Shown here: in pieces, positions 1 through 11,275 of the stretch
Layout of the letters: every line of letters starts with the position of its first letter
Numbering within the stretch: position 1 is the first letter of the stretch
Assembly: GCA_003344405.1 (NCBI GenBank)
Contig: NOWV01000180.1
Coordinates: 62,001-126,000, forward strand
Length of the DNA stretch: 64,000 bases
DNA from: Trichoplax sp. H2
Taxonomy: Eukaryota; Placozoa; Uniplacotomia; Trichoplacea
Reading direction: 5' to 3'
Notes under the pieces: generated by a model
Databases searched by the model: none
What the model saw: only the letters and a program-made list of their open reading frames with translations
What the model was told of the DNA's origin: nothing
Position numbers and translations under genes: made by a program

Positions 1-1514
1 TCCACAACGTTCTACTAAGACAGTCTACTGTATGTGTGGTGGATCCTGAAGTTGACTAGTGATACTTTTCATAAAATGCAGCTCGCGCTTTGCTACTAGT
101 TCATTGACTTTATTGAAGGTTGTACTGTACATACATTAGCAGAATCATTGAATGATCGTGTGAAGCAATGGCGAAGAGGTCTTAAGACTTTCCTTTTTAT
201 AAGATTCTAGCTGTAATAGTAACGGATCGTTTTGTAACTTAGCAGCGTCGTACTATACAGATATTGAAGTTTACTCAATTGCTAGACACGACACCGACAA
301 GCATTTTGATAATTTGCAATGTATGGTTATTAGAACTTAGAACTTCTCTATTCTAATTTATAATTAATTATCAGACATGACATTACGCTACGGTTCGGAC
401 TTAGTGTATTAGACTAACGATACGCATATTTGAATGATTATTCGCGACGGTATGCATACCTCTGTTTAAGCATTAAGCATTGCTGTATGCCAAAATATTG
501 CATCGATGTGTAGCATTTAGAAGGAGCAAACGTAATGCTATGATGATTTCCAATCACTTGCTAATAATGTACAGTAGAAAGTCATATTTCTAGTAGTCCA
601 TTGCTATACACACTAGGCATTGCAGACTGCACAGGGATGCAATCATTTTTATCGTCGTCATCTACAGTTTCTTTGCGAAGTTCTACTGGTAACCCAAGCT
701 ATTATGCATATGTTTATCTAATCATTATCCCCAATTTGACCATTGACGCAAGAAAGTATACCTTATTCTTGAATATCAGGTTATAATTACAAGCAACGCT
801 ACGCCTGATTCCAGGTAGCAAGGATAACGATCGGTTACAGATGGTTTGATATGGAAGCAACATGATTTCCTGATTTGTTTTCCTTCCAGAGCTTACAGAC
901 GGATAAGATCGAATTTAGGATAGTTAGGACAGTCGCCTTTGTGCTCGGACGGTACAGACTATAGTATACTTTGCCATACCGTACAGTGCAGGTAGAGAAT
1001 TACTATGGGCAAGCGTGATGGCTTAAGCAAGAAAGCTTAGAGGTTAAAAGCCTGTCCATATATAAAGGGACTGCCAGCAAAAAAATGAAAGAGGATTCTT
1101 CTCTCTTCTCTCTTGTAGTCCATAGCTTAATAAGCATGGATGACTAGAATTTCTAGTACTGTTCTAGTGCAGTATAGAATCACTATTGGCAACCGTGATG
1201 GCTTAAGTAGGGAGTAAAGCATGAATTACTATAGGAAGTCCAATCGGTAGTCTATAGCTGGAGTATCAACGTTATCCCTATTGGCTGAGCCGATCGTAAG
1301 CGTAAACTACGGAGGCCAGCAGCAGTTGGGGGCAAATACTTTAAAAGTTTACTCACTTGGTGGGTCTCCTCAATTCTGCAATGCAATGAGTAGAACAGTA
1401 ACTAAGTTAGGAGTTTTTCCTTTTATCATCTCCAGCTAAACGGATGATGAATCAAAATTGAAAAAAATCACTCCCTTATTTTATAGATTACATCATAGAC
1501 TTGTATTATAGTCA
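1..1514. other. Spacer upstream of the JmjC gene
   Basis: AT-rich spacer with only short chance reading frames and no recognisable exon. It holds the degenerate direct repeat listed separately, isolated GTAC-type palindromes near 950-990, and a weak TATA-like stretch near 1058-1073, too far from the next ATG to assign. No other signal is seen. Confidence 0.6.
981..1210. repeat. Degenerate direct repeat, two units about 180 bp apart
   Basis: The segments 981-1030 and 1166-1210 share a common body: a GTGCAG-like start, then AGAAT, ACTAT, GGCAA and CGTGATGGCTTAAG in the same order, with scattered mismatches. The offset is about 180 bp. No target-site duplication or coding capacity is visible. 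This may be an old tandem duplication or two copies of a short dispersed repeat. Confidence 0.5.
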
Positions 1515-3536
1515 ATGAAGATGCATTTATCAACGCGTTGCAGCCTTCTAATGGATTTATCCACATACTGTGTCTTCATTTTAATATTATTCTCGCTTTG
1601 TAATGCATCTGCAAACAATCTACCAGCAATGTCGATGATGCAAATTGAGAAACATTTAAATGATGGATGTGCCATCATGGCTAATCATCAACCTATACCG
1701 TCTGTTGTTCAACGTTTCAACCAATTAATTCAAATATATGCTCAGGATAAAGTAGTTCTTATTGCAAGATTCGATCAAGCTATACTCAAGTGGTCTAATG
1801 GCGATACCGTAAAATATAGAATGAATGAAAAGGTAAACAACTTATCGAATACCACGTCGATAACGATTTTCCCCAAGCGTAAGATAGATAGAACATGTCT
1901 TATGAGTGTAAATCACCTACCAATAGGTGAATATTATAATGGTCAGGAAGAAATTCACTCCTTGGTCGATTTAATAAATACAAAATGCCAGGTTTTCCGA
2001 AGTCCGAATGGTAATCTTAACTCTATCGGAATGAAAAGAAAATGGCTATTAGAAAATCTTTATTCTCCCAATCATCATAACGCTACCTTTTCTGATCAAA
2101 TCATACAATCACATCATCCATTGCACAGTCAGACAGCTAATAAGACAAAAACTTCCTATCGAAAATGTAAAGTAATCGACAATACAACAACAGCGTCAGA
2201 ATTTATACATTCTTTCTTACTTAAATCTCAGCCAGTGATTATAAAGGGTGCAATTAAACATTGGCCAGCCATAACTAAGTGGAGTAATGACTATTTTAAA
2301 AGTAAAATCGGTAACAAAAGAATTCATATCAAGCTAACAGAAAAGGGAGAATTTGAAGGTTGCGAATCGGTTGCCAATTGGAAAAGTAAACGAGCAAATT
2401 TCAAGATACCAGAAGCAGTCCGTCAGCAATTACAATTTGATGATCTAGTTGTAGTTCGCCCAGCTACAGCTGAACTTCCTTTTCCTGAATTTTTAAAATT
2501 TGTCACTGGTGAAAATAGTACACATCAATTTTCAGCTTATCTTGAATATACCTCGATCAAAGACTATATGCCACAGCTTGTGCAAGATGTACAAGAAATA
2601 TCCTTTGTTAAAGATTTCCTTCAACTAAAACACCTCAATATTTGGCTAAGTGATGGTCACACTCTAGGAAAATTGCACTTTGATCCGTACGATAATTTCC
2701 TGTGTCAGGTAAATATCGTTAATCAATTCTATAGTATTACCGATACAATTATTAATCATCTATTTAATAAAATAGCTACAAAGAGTTATTCTTACACTAA
2801 TGGACAATATTATCGTAGTAAACTAAGTAGATTTTACCCTCTACTTTACTAGATAAATGCTGTAGTATTAAAATGTTCACAATTTCACCATTAATGCAAG
2901 TGATCCAGTTCATCTAAGTCATTTTTTTCTTATGGAACCTTTTACATAGTATCAATAACTATGATACTGCACTTTCATTACTGTTAAAATATACGTATTG
3001 GTTTTTACGACTCTTTCTTGTTCAAAATCATAATTTATAGGTGCTTCAACTGCAATAGTATTCACGATTTTTAATTTATCGATATTAAAGTATATCTCTA
3101 TTTTTATTTTCTTTAGCTGAGTGGAAAGAAACGTCTAACACTTTTCGATCCACACGATAATACACGACTATACGAAGGACATATTCCTGAAGCTATGTTA
3201 GAATATGATTGGGATAAAAAAAAATTTTATCGTCAAAACTTATTAGAATCAACTTCAATGGTAATGTCTCCCGTCGATATTCTAAAGCCAAATCTTCAAA
3301 GGTTCCCTAAATTTACAAAAGCAGTTCCCTATGTCTGCGAGATTTCGCCCGGCGATGCACTATTTATGCCTGCATTCTGGTGGCATGAAGTTCAATCTTT
3401 TCCAGATAAAAAGGAAAAAAGAAATTTAGCTGTTAATTTTTGGTATGAACCATTCTTTACAAGAGAGTTTCCATGTCCAACATGCAAGCTAGAACCTAAT
3501 CCTTTTTACCACAAAAGGTTTGATTCCTTGTTGTAG
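1515..3536 (+). CDS. JmjC/cupin_8-family dioxygenase with N-terminal signal peptide
   Basis: Two coding exons, 1515-2708 and 3117-3536, joined in phase 0, give 537 residues. The intron is a clean GT-AG (GTAAAT...CTTTAG). The C-terminal half is a JmjC/cupin fold of the Fe(II)- and 2-oxoglutarate-dependent hydroxylase type. The facial triad is visible as H388-x-D390 (KLHFDPYDN) and H488 (FWWHEV), and the strand after the first motif reads FLCQ/LSGKKRLTLFDPH, as in the TYW5, JMJD7 and FIH-like group. A hydrophobic core at about residues 16-31 followed by a small-residue stretch looks like a signal peptide, so the product probably enters the secretory pathway. M13 would give a more compact signal peptide than M1. 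Residues about 35-215 are not recognised. Substrate unknown. It converges on ACOX-a. Confidence 0.85.
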
Positions 3537-4223
3537 TTAAGAACTAGAAGATTGCAAAGACAACCAATGTCAGCTCTTAAACAGTGTTAAAATGGATGCC
3601 TGTAGCTATTTTATTGACTATCTGAGACTGAAAAATACAAATAATATTTAAGTAGATGATCGATACGAATGATGCTTACATTAAGCAAATTATAAAGATT
3701 GAATTCTACTGAAAATGTTCCATTGTCGTACATTTATGATGCTATCGACCATATTTTTATTCCAGTATTAGAGGAAAATATTATCCTAGCACCTAACATC
3801 TAGCAATCTACTAGGCAAATTTTATAAACGATTGTTTTGTGTCTAAGTCTAGTGATAAAAATCGACCAATTGAGTTTGTCATAACCTAATCAGATAATAG
3901 CTATCCCTATGTTTGTTTAGTGATCAATTACAGCTGACTCCTGGAATATAGACTATTAATTATAGTGAAACTAAAGCAAAATTATTATGATAAGTATCAT
4001 CATATATTATCACTATCAAAAGTAAGATTCTTAAAATTCTGAACAAAATATTCTAAAATTGTTTCCAAATCATTCTCACAAAGTGATCGTTAATAAAAGT
4101 TTTCAAATTGGAATATTCAATTCTAGCTAAAGCTTATTTCAAAGATTTAATCTAAGTTCTTCGTTCTTAAAGCAGTTTAGTCAGTTTATACTTATTGATA
4201 CATTCAAATTCGTCTGAACATTG
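3537..4223. other. Intergenic spacer between convergent genes
   Basis: AT-rich sequence between the 3' end of the JmjC gene and the duplicated 3' end of ACOX-a. No exon, RNA gene or repeat is seen. The true spacer is uncertain because the duplication that follows is probably an assembly artefact. Confidence 0.6.
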
Positions 4224-4744
4224 GATATTCTTTCACAGGGAAAATATCAAAGACAATTTCATGCTTAAAAAAGTATCTTATCAATTCTTCAACTACTTGG
4301 CAATATGTGAAGAATATAGATTTATATACTCATGCAATAATAAATTGGATCTCTCAACTTAATTACATTAATTGACTGTATCGTACGTATAATAAATGCA
4401 ATCGGGTACTATTTTGAATAGATTAATAAATTCGCCATGGCGTAACCAGAAATTTTCAAATTTTATTTAACCTTGTACTTATCATGACTATAAAAAGAGT
4501 AAAAGGCTTATGTGCAAGACCTAGCCATCAATAATATAATTAAATTAGTGACTCTTATATTATCATATTTAACGATATACATATATGTATTTTAAAAGGA
4601 GTAAAAAAGTCATAGGCAAGAGCTGGCCATCAATAATATTATTAGATTAGTGAATCTTATAGGTTTAAAATAAAGTTCATGTAATGTAGAATTAACCTAT
4701 AAAGATTTCATGCAATAGATGTCTTAAAAAAAGTAACATACCAA

Positions 4745-5032
4745 TTAAATTTTACTTTTTAAAATAGGCTTTAAATATTTATGATAGCTTGAGTGAACCT
4801 ATATACGATATAAAAAATTTATAGATATCGTTAATCTGATAAGGCCTACAATTTTCTAAAATTGTTCAAGTATAGATAAATTAACAAATAAAATCTTACG
4901 TCAGTTTTGTTGAGAGGAGCTCGCTTTGCCCAGTTATATAAGCGATTGTAAACGTCGCCATCGTACGCGCCTAGAGCAGAATTTAACGATTGATCTATAA
5001 AAGCGAAAGCGTCTACTAAGCCTACTAAATTC
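4745..5032 (-). pseudogene. Partial second copy of the ACOX-a 3' end (probable alternate allele)
   Basis: On the minus strand this copy holds the last ACOX coding exon (4745-4798, ending SKI and stop) and most of the penultimate exon (4900 up to the gap at 5032). It matches the complete gene at 5685-5738 and 5840-5972. It differs by a synonymous CTC/CTA Leu codon and by a two-base change that turns FADQ into FIDQ. Both splice signals are intact. It is not a decayed pseudogene in the usual sense; the likeliest explanation is the other haplotype, cut by the gap. Confidence 0.75.
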
Positions 5033-5052
5033 NNNNNNNNNNNNNNNNNNNN
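5033..5052. other. Assembly gap 1 (20 Ns)
   Basis: A run of exactly 20 Ns lies between the two copies of the ACOX-a 3' region. The identical length of the second gap (57863-57882) suggests a fixed placeholder rather than a measured distance. Confidence 0.99.
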
Positions 5053-5684
5053 GATATTCTTTCACAGGGAAAATATCAAAGACAATTTCATGCTTAAAAA
5101 AGTATCTTATCAATTCTTCAACTACTTGGCAATATGTGAAGAATATAGATTTATATACTCATGCAATAATAAATTGGATCTCTCAACTTAATTACATTAA
5201 TTGACTGTATCGTACGTATAATAAATGCAATCGGGTACTATTTTGAATAGATTAATAAATTCGCAATGGCGTAACCAGAAATTTTCAAATTTTATTTAAC
5301 CATGTACTTATCATGACTGTAAAAAGAGTAAAAGGCTTATGTGCAAGACCTAGCCATTAATAATATAATTAAATTAGTGACTCTTATAGGTTTAAAATAA
5401 GTTAATGTAATGTAAGTATAATAATTGTAATCAGGTATTGTTTTTGTATAGATTAATAAATCTGACAAAGCATAGCCAGAAATTGAAGAGTTTTCAAATT
5501 TTATCATATTTAACGATATACATATATGTATTTTAAAAGGAGTAAAAAAGTCATAGGCAAGAGCTGGCCATCAATAATATAATTAGATTAGTGAATCTTA
5601 TAGGTTTAAAATAAAGTTCATGTAATGTAAAATTAACCTATAAAGATTTCATGCAATAGATATCTTAAAAAAGTAACATACCAA

Positions 5685-8600
5685 TTAAATTTTACTTTTT
5701 AAAATAGGCTTTAAATATTTATGATAGCTTGAGTGAACCTATATACGATATAAAAAATTTATAGATATCGTTAATCTGATAAGGCCTACAATTTTCTAAA
5801 ATTGTTCAAGTATAGATAAATTAACAAATAAAATCTTACGTCAGTTTTGTTTAGAGGAGCTCGCTTTGCCCAGTTATATAAGCGATTGTAAACGTCGCCA
5901 TCGTACGCGCCTAGAGCAGAATTTAACGATTGATCTGCAAAAGCGAAAGCGTCTACTAAGCCTACTAAATTCGGCCGTAATTGCTTATAACAGTAAAGGA
6001 TTCGTTCTCGAACGAATTCCATTTGAGTTCCGGTAATAAAGCAATCCTATTTCGTAAATAAATAAATTTAAATTTTATGTAAGGAAGTCGTATCTTTTAA
6101 AATATGCGTACTAATAACGGAATACCTCTAAGAATTCTCCACTATTATCTGCAATTCCATTCAAAGCGAAGACAACGCCAAGCGTTAGTAGACTTTCTTT
6201 GATCTCCTTGCTACACTTTAATAGGGCAGTCGATTGAAAGAAATTTCGTGTAACAAAATAATAACAGTGCGCCTGCAAAAAATAATAGTTTCGAAAATTC
6301 GATATTCTGTCTTAACTTAACATATAGTATAATTACGATGCGTGTAGTAATTTTATCGTCGATGTAGGTAACTAACCTTTGCACATCGAACAAACTCTAT
6401 TCCTGAACGATTCATAGCTTCCGATGTGTCTAAACCTTGAGAGATTTGACTTTCCAAGAACTGAGCAGCGCTCTTGATTGTTCTATAATTCCCCAAAATA
6501 TGACATTATAATAACTGAACACGTAGTTCTAGTATTGAATAATCGTTATACCTTTGAGCTCTATGTTCAAAAGCTTCCACAAGTAAAATAGGCTTCATCA
6601 GATCTTCTGGTGATTTAACCCCCCATCGAGCGCCAGGTAAAGGTTTAACTTGAATATACGACATACTTGAAGGAGTAACACTAGGTTGTCTGAAACATTT
6701 TAGTAAGAATCGTGCAGTCTGTAGATATAAAACAGTATTCTCTCCCTCGTAAGTACACGACGGTAGCCAATCCTTATAAATCGATACAAGGCCGGAAGCT
6801 GCTGAAAAGCCATGGCCTCCGCAAGCTCTACGACATACCTAAATTTAGGTGATTATATAATTAATATTTTTCGTTAGGCCTATATCGATTTATGAAAAGG
6901 CAATAAAATAAAACAAACGTAAAGAAGAGAAAAGATAACCTCAATGCCAGATACAGACATCTCGGCAGTGAAAGCTTTCAAGCCCGAACTTATACCATGT
7001 AGCTGTAGATTTCAATTAATTATATATTTTATTAATTAGAAGAAAATTGTCGTATTTTCTTAAATAATAATTTATTATACCTCTTGCAAAGCGCCAAGAT
7101 GGCCCGATTCAATATCAGCATGAAGAGCATGATAAGTCGACATCATGTATCTAGCAATCCAAGCGAATGCATACGCGGTAGCGAGTTGTGGAACTAGTTT
7201 ATGCTGTTGAGTTACATAATCGATTATCTGCGGCTCTAGTTCACTAAAAATGGGTAGTAATGTGTTTACAGTTAGTATAATTTTATCGTTCTCCTCAAAA
7301 GCGATATGTTACAGAGTACAGCACCCTGGTTTGGCTTCCGTTTGTCGTCGTACACAACTGTATCGGATAGCAATAGTCGCTGCTTTTGATAGATTCGTAG
7401 CTGATTCGGACACAACAGTCGCTCTAACAAGCACCATGGCACCGTAAGCTAATCTAGGATTGGCTGGTTTCCTGTAAGTTCCGTCTGGATAAACCTATTA
7501 TGTACATGAGAGGATAATATACAGTATGGTTACGCAATGGCAGGTATTCGATCATCGAAGTCTAGTACTAGATAAGTATATAGTCGCTTAGTACTTACTT
7601 GGGCATGTCTCATTAACATATTTTCGCGTGGAATTCTAACGTTATCCATTGCTAGAAAGCCATTGTCGTTAGTTTCTAAGCCGACTTTATTTCCGATATC
7701 TCCGACTGTTACGCCAGGCATTGGTGAATGATCTTTCAAGCTGCGTAATTGAATAATGAATGAATGAATACCATAACACTGATTTTTGATGTATAACTGG
7801 GCCATTACGACAGCATGAGTAGAGGTTTTCCCGACTGTTAAAGGAATCCATAAATTCGATATGTGAAATCAATGATTTAACTTAACATAGCATATCGCAG
7901 TTTATTATACTCTACATAGAATCAGTTATCAAATATCAACTGATCGATTTACATAATTTTGTATTAATACTAAATTAAACAATATCCGATATCGTATATT
8001 ATAATTAATTAATAAATACGTACGACATCCAGGCCACCATTTAGTAGCTGTTAAAGTCGGCGTATTTAAAACAAACTCTTCTCTTTTAGGATCGTAAGTC
8101 GATGTCGTCTCTAAGCCACGTATAAAGGTACCTAGATTTAAACCAACGAATAGATGAAATTAATAATATTTTTTGTAAAATAATCTTCTAGAGGTAAAAG
8201 ATTAGCGTAATGTATAATAATAATTTTAGGTTTTACCGTGGCCCAATTCAGTCTGTGCGTAAGTACCGATGATTTTATAGTCGTTCGCTAGAGGTAGCCA
8301 TTTCTTACGTTGCTCGTCAGTACCTTGATCCTAAAATTATACAGAGTAAACATACGATCAAAAAATCTAAGTCTTAGGATGACGATTTATGAAGCTATAT
8401 AACGAAATTAGCGTATAGATAATTCTAACATTGTACTAAATAGGTGTGATAGTCGTACACAGACTTTACGAGTAAAACGGTTGTTGTATAAATTTTAGCT
8501 AAAAGATCTGTAAAATTTAGAATATAGTTGATTCCTTGACTAGATTTTAATGATTTTATAGTAATCATAAGAATCGATCTGACGTCAAGTTGTACAAGAG

Positions 8601-10816
8601 ATTATATAAATTATATACACTCAACTAAAAGTGTAACGCCATCGAAGGTTAGGAAATACATTATATAAAATAATCATGATGACCATTGACACACGTACCC
8701 TAATGGTTGGTTTAAACATAGAATTGTGCAATGCAATTGGCAGGTTCTCGTTGATAACACTGTGCAATGCAAGTTATTTTAAAGAGAAAAGGACACGAAG
8801 AAAAGAGTGTGAAATAGTTATAAATATTAAATTTAATATGAAGTACTAAGCAATTAATAAATTGAGCAATATCCTACATCATGTTAACATCAAAGTAGTG
8901 TAATTCGACATATATTATAATTATCAGCCTATACTGTACCATGGACTACTAGAAGAGAACTTCTTCTAGTAGTCCATGCCTTTACTGACTGTAATTTAAT
9001 ATACTGCACTTTATGAAGTATAGCAATATGATTAATAAAATATACTAACACAAATACAGTTACAACTGTCCTATAGTATGCTAGTTGTCTCATCAACAAT
9101 TAGGATACCAACAAGTATAAAAGCTACGAAAAATACAAATTTATGTTAGTATATGCTATTTAATGACCAAGTTAAGCTATGTACCCTAGTAAGATCTGGT
9201 ACTCCTGAGGGTTTTCAATATTATGCTCTTTAAGTACTTCAACCAATTTGACAGCTTTCTTCACAGCATCACTGTACTTCTCTTCTCTGGATAGGAAATA
9301 GTAATCTTCATTGCTGAAGATGGGCTCCTTCATAACGAGGGATTCTGCAAAGAGAAATGTAAGAGCTTAATTATCTACTTATTCCTTCTTAATTAACAGA
9401 AAGCAACAGATATGCGACGTTGAGAATCGGTAATAATCAGGATTTCATGAAATGCTCCAGATAAGCTATTTCCACGATTTACAAATTACAAAGAAATGAT
9501 GTAAAGCTTTTCGTGAAAATAGACTGGCTCCTAGTATATATCCGTTATCATGTGCCTAAATCTGTTTCATGGATACGATTTATACAGTCGTTATAATAAT
9601 CTATTTTACTGGATACTGGCATTGTGATTATATCTGTTGAACATGCTGCAATTCAATTTGTACGCGTAAATATTCAGTCCTGTATTTTAGCAAGTATCTG
9701 ATTGTGATAGCGTAATAAATAAGTTCTACACTAAACAGGTAGGAAACTCAATGGATGATAAATAAATATCAATTATGGGGTCCTACACTACTGCACTATT
9801 GATGAACACTGAGATCTGCAATACGATCGAGATACGGTGATATAACATTATTCATTCAGTAGATATGCGCTTCAGGAACATTTTTGAAATTTGATCATGA
9901 CAATATAAAAGAAGGATATCATTTTTAGACATCGAAATGGTAAAAATACGTCTATAGCTGATAAAGGATCGATTTAACTTAATAGAGACATATTGCTATC
10001 TGCAACTGTCTATTGAATAATTTGTCCATATAAATATCAACATGACCATCATGTCGAGAGCTTTGATGAACATTGTATAGTGTACTGTACAACACGGTAT
10101 ACAATAATAAGCGCATCCACTCTAATAGCCAGCGCCCATAGAAATGAAAAAGGAACTAATTAATCTTTAATTTTTTTCTATTCCCACGATCAAACAGGGA
10201 AATACAGTACAGTAGTCAAAATAATGTGTTGTGACGGAAGAAAATTTTCTTCCTCTGCTTCTATCTGTGGCACTACGTTACTGTGGAAGAAAATTTGGAG
10301 ATGAGCGTGAGATTTTTTTCGGCAAGAGTACATACTGTACAGTACTGTAGAGTAATGAGTAAGTGAATACGTGTGATGCAGTGAATCCATGATAGAATCA
10401 TACTGAATACAGAAGAACTGACCAGGTGACAGTAGGCTCTACCTCCATAGCCGTCGAAAGGTGTGACTACAAGGCAGTATAACAATAATATCCTCGAAAT
10501 CGAATAAGGTAAGAAATGTCGATGGAGATGCATTACTATATTAAGCAATTGGGAATACTGCATTTACAATAAGGTACAGTAGAGTCTGGATTCAACGCCT
10601 CGCCGCAACAATGTGGGAGTTGTGCAAAATCAATCCAAATTTGATATGGATGGCAAATCATTCAAGTTATACAATGTGCGCGTATTGTATAAACCAACCC
10701 AGATATCGGCGTCTTTCGGTTTTTTTCCGTCCTCCATTAACGATATCCGTTAGTTCTGCAACGTTAAAAGTGCATTTTCTTCTCTCGCGGTCTAGATCGC
10801 TGCTAGGAGACGCCAT
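5685..10816 (-). CDS. ACOX1: Peroxisomal acyl-coenzyme A oxidase, paralog a
   Basis: Catalyses the first, H2O2-producing step of peroxisomal fatty-acid beta-oxidation using FAD. Fourteen coding exons in transcription order: 10816-10699, 9344-9185, 8759-8699, 8330-8237, 8131-8024, 7834-7599, 7494-7325, 7243-7081, 7002-6940, 6838-6552, 6482-6377, 6272-6126, 6046-5840, 5738-5685. They join without a frame break into 657 residues, against about 660 in human ACOX1. The family motifs [16 protein letters not shown] and CRRACGGHG are present. YEGENTV carries the expected catalytic base at E422. The C-terminus is SKI, a conservative variant of the SKL peroxisomal signal. Unlike paralogs b and c, it has an intron between GIE and VCRRA and lacks the one after TAR. 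Intron 1 (9345-10698) is 1.35 kb and contains nothing recognised. Confidence 0.93.
8940..8978. repeat. Perfect 16-bp inverted repeat (hairpin) in ACOX-a intron 2
   Basis: The left arm CATGGACTACTAGAAG (8940-8955) is exactly complementary to 8963-8978, with a 7-nt loop between. The outer 13 bp recur as another inverted repeat at 35457-35490 in an ACOX-c intron. Single arms containing TAGTAGTCC also occur near 590, 11388 and 20632. It may be the terminus or internal palindrome of a small dispersed element; no transposase or target-site duplication is seen. Confidence 0.8.
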
Positions 10817-10875
10817 ACTTGTGCTGCGCTGTTGCAACTGAGTAACGAAGACTCGCCAAGGCGGATCAGGTAATC

Positions 10876-11275
10876 TGTACTGTATGGCTGTACAGAGTAC
10901 AGTACATGTACAGTACTGTACAGAGTACGTACTGTAGAACTGCGAGTCAGCGAGTTCATGTACTGTACTGTACACTGTACACTGTACTGTACCGTATGGT
11001 AAGGTGAAGCGTAAAAGCAGGTCATCCTCACCCGTACTGTACCGTAGAAAGTCCGGCAGCGAAACCGCACACTGGACAGTATGTAAGGATCAATAGCGAG
11101 CGTATGTTTATTTATTTATTTTATACTGTACCGTAATGCAAGATCAGGCGTTACGTACAGTACAGTACTGTACTTTACAGTGTACAGTACGTATGATATA
11201 CTGTAGTACTGTACAGTACAGTACTGTACAACATCGTAAAAGGAAGGTACTGTACAGTACACTGTGCAATGTACA
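10876..11275. promoter_or_regulatory. GTAC-palindrome cluster upstream of ACOX-a
   Basis: A dense run of overlapping self-complementary words such as TACAGTACTGTA and ACTGTACAGT lies at 10876-10998, about 60-180 bp upstream of the ACOX-a ATG. A second patch lies at 11154-11275. The same sequence class precedes POLE2, ACOX-c and SMNDC1 at similar distances. A promoter role is inferred from position only; it could instead be a satellite-like repeat that accumulates in open spacers. Confidence 0.55.

Larger units (their letters stand above)
4224..5972. repeat. Near-identical sequence pair flanking assembly gap 1
   Basis: The sequence 4224-5032 reappears at 5053-5972, starting immediately after a run of 20 Ns. 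The copies differ by scattered single-base changes and by an extra segment of about 110 bp in the right copy (about 5387-5505). Copy one stops abruptly at the Ns, inside an ACOX-a exon, and copy two continues through that exon. This is the pattern of two haplotypes scaffolded in tandem rather than a biological duplication. Confidence 0.85.

Noticed and set aside
7250-7447. Plus-strand 65-residue frame
   Set aside because: It is antisense to ACOX-a exons 7 and 8 and is a shadow of them.
10190-11070. Overlapping 66-102-residue minus-strand frames near the ACOX-a start
   Set aside because: They are read-throughs of the GTAC repeats or of ACOX-a intron 1. Only 10699-10816 is a true exon.
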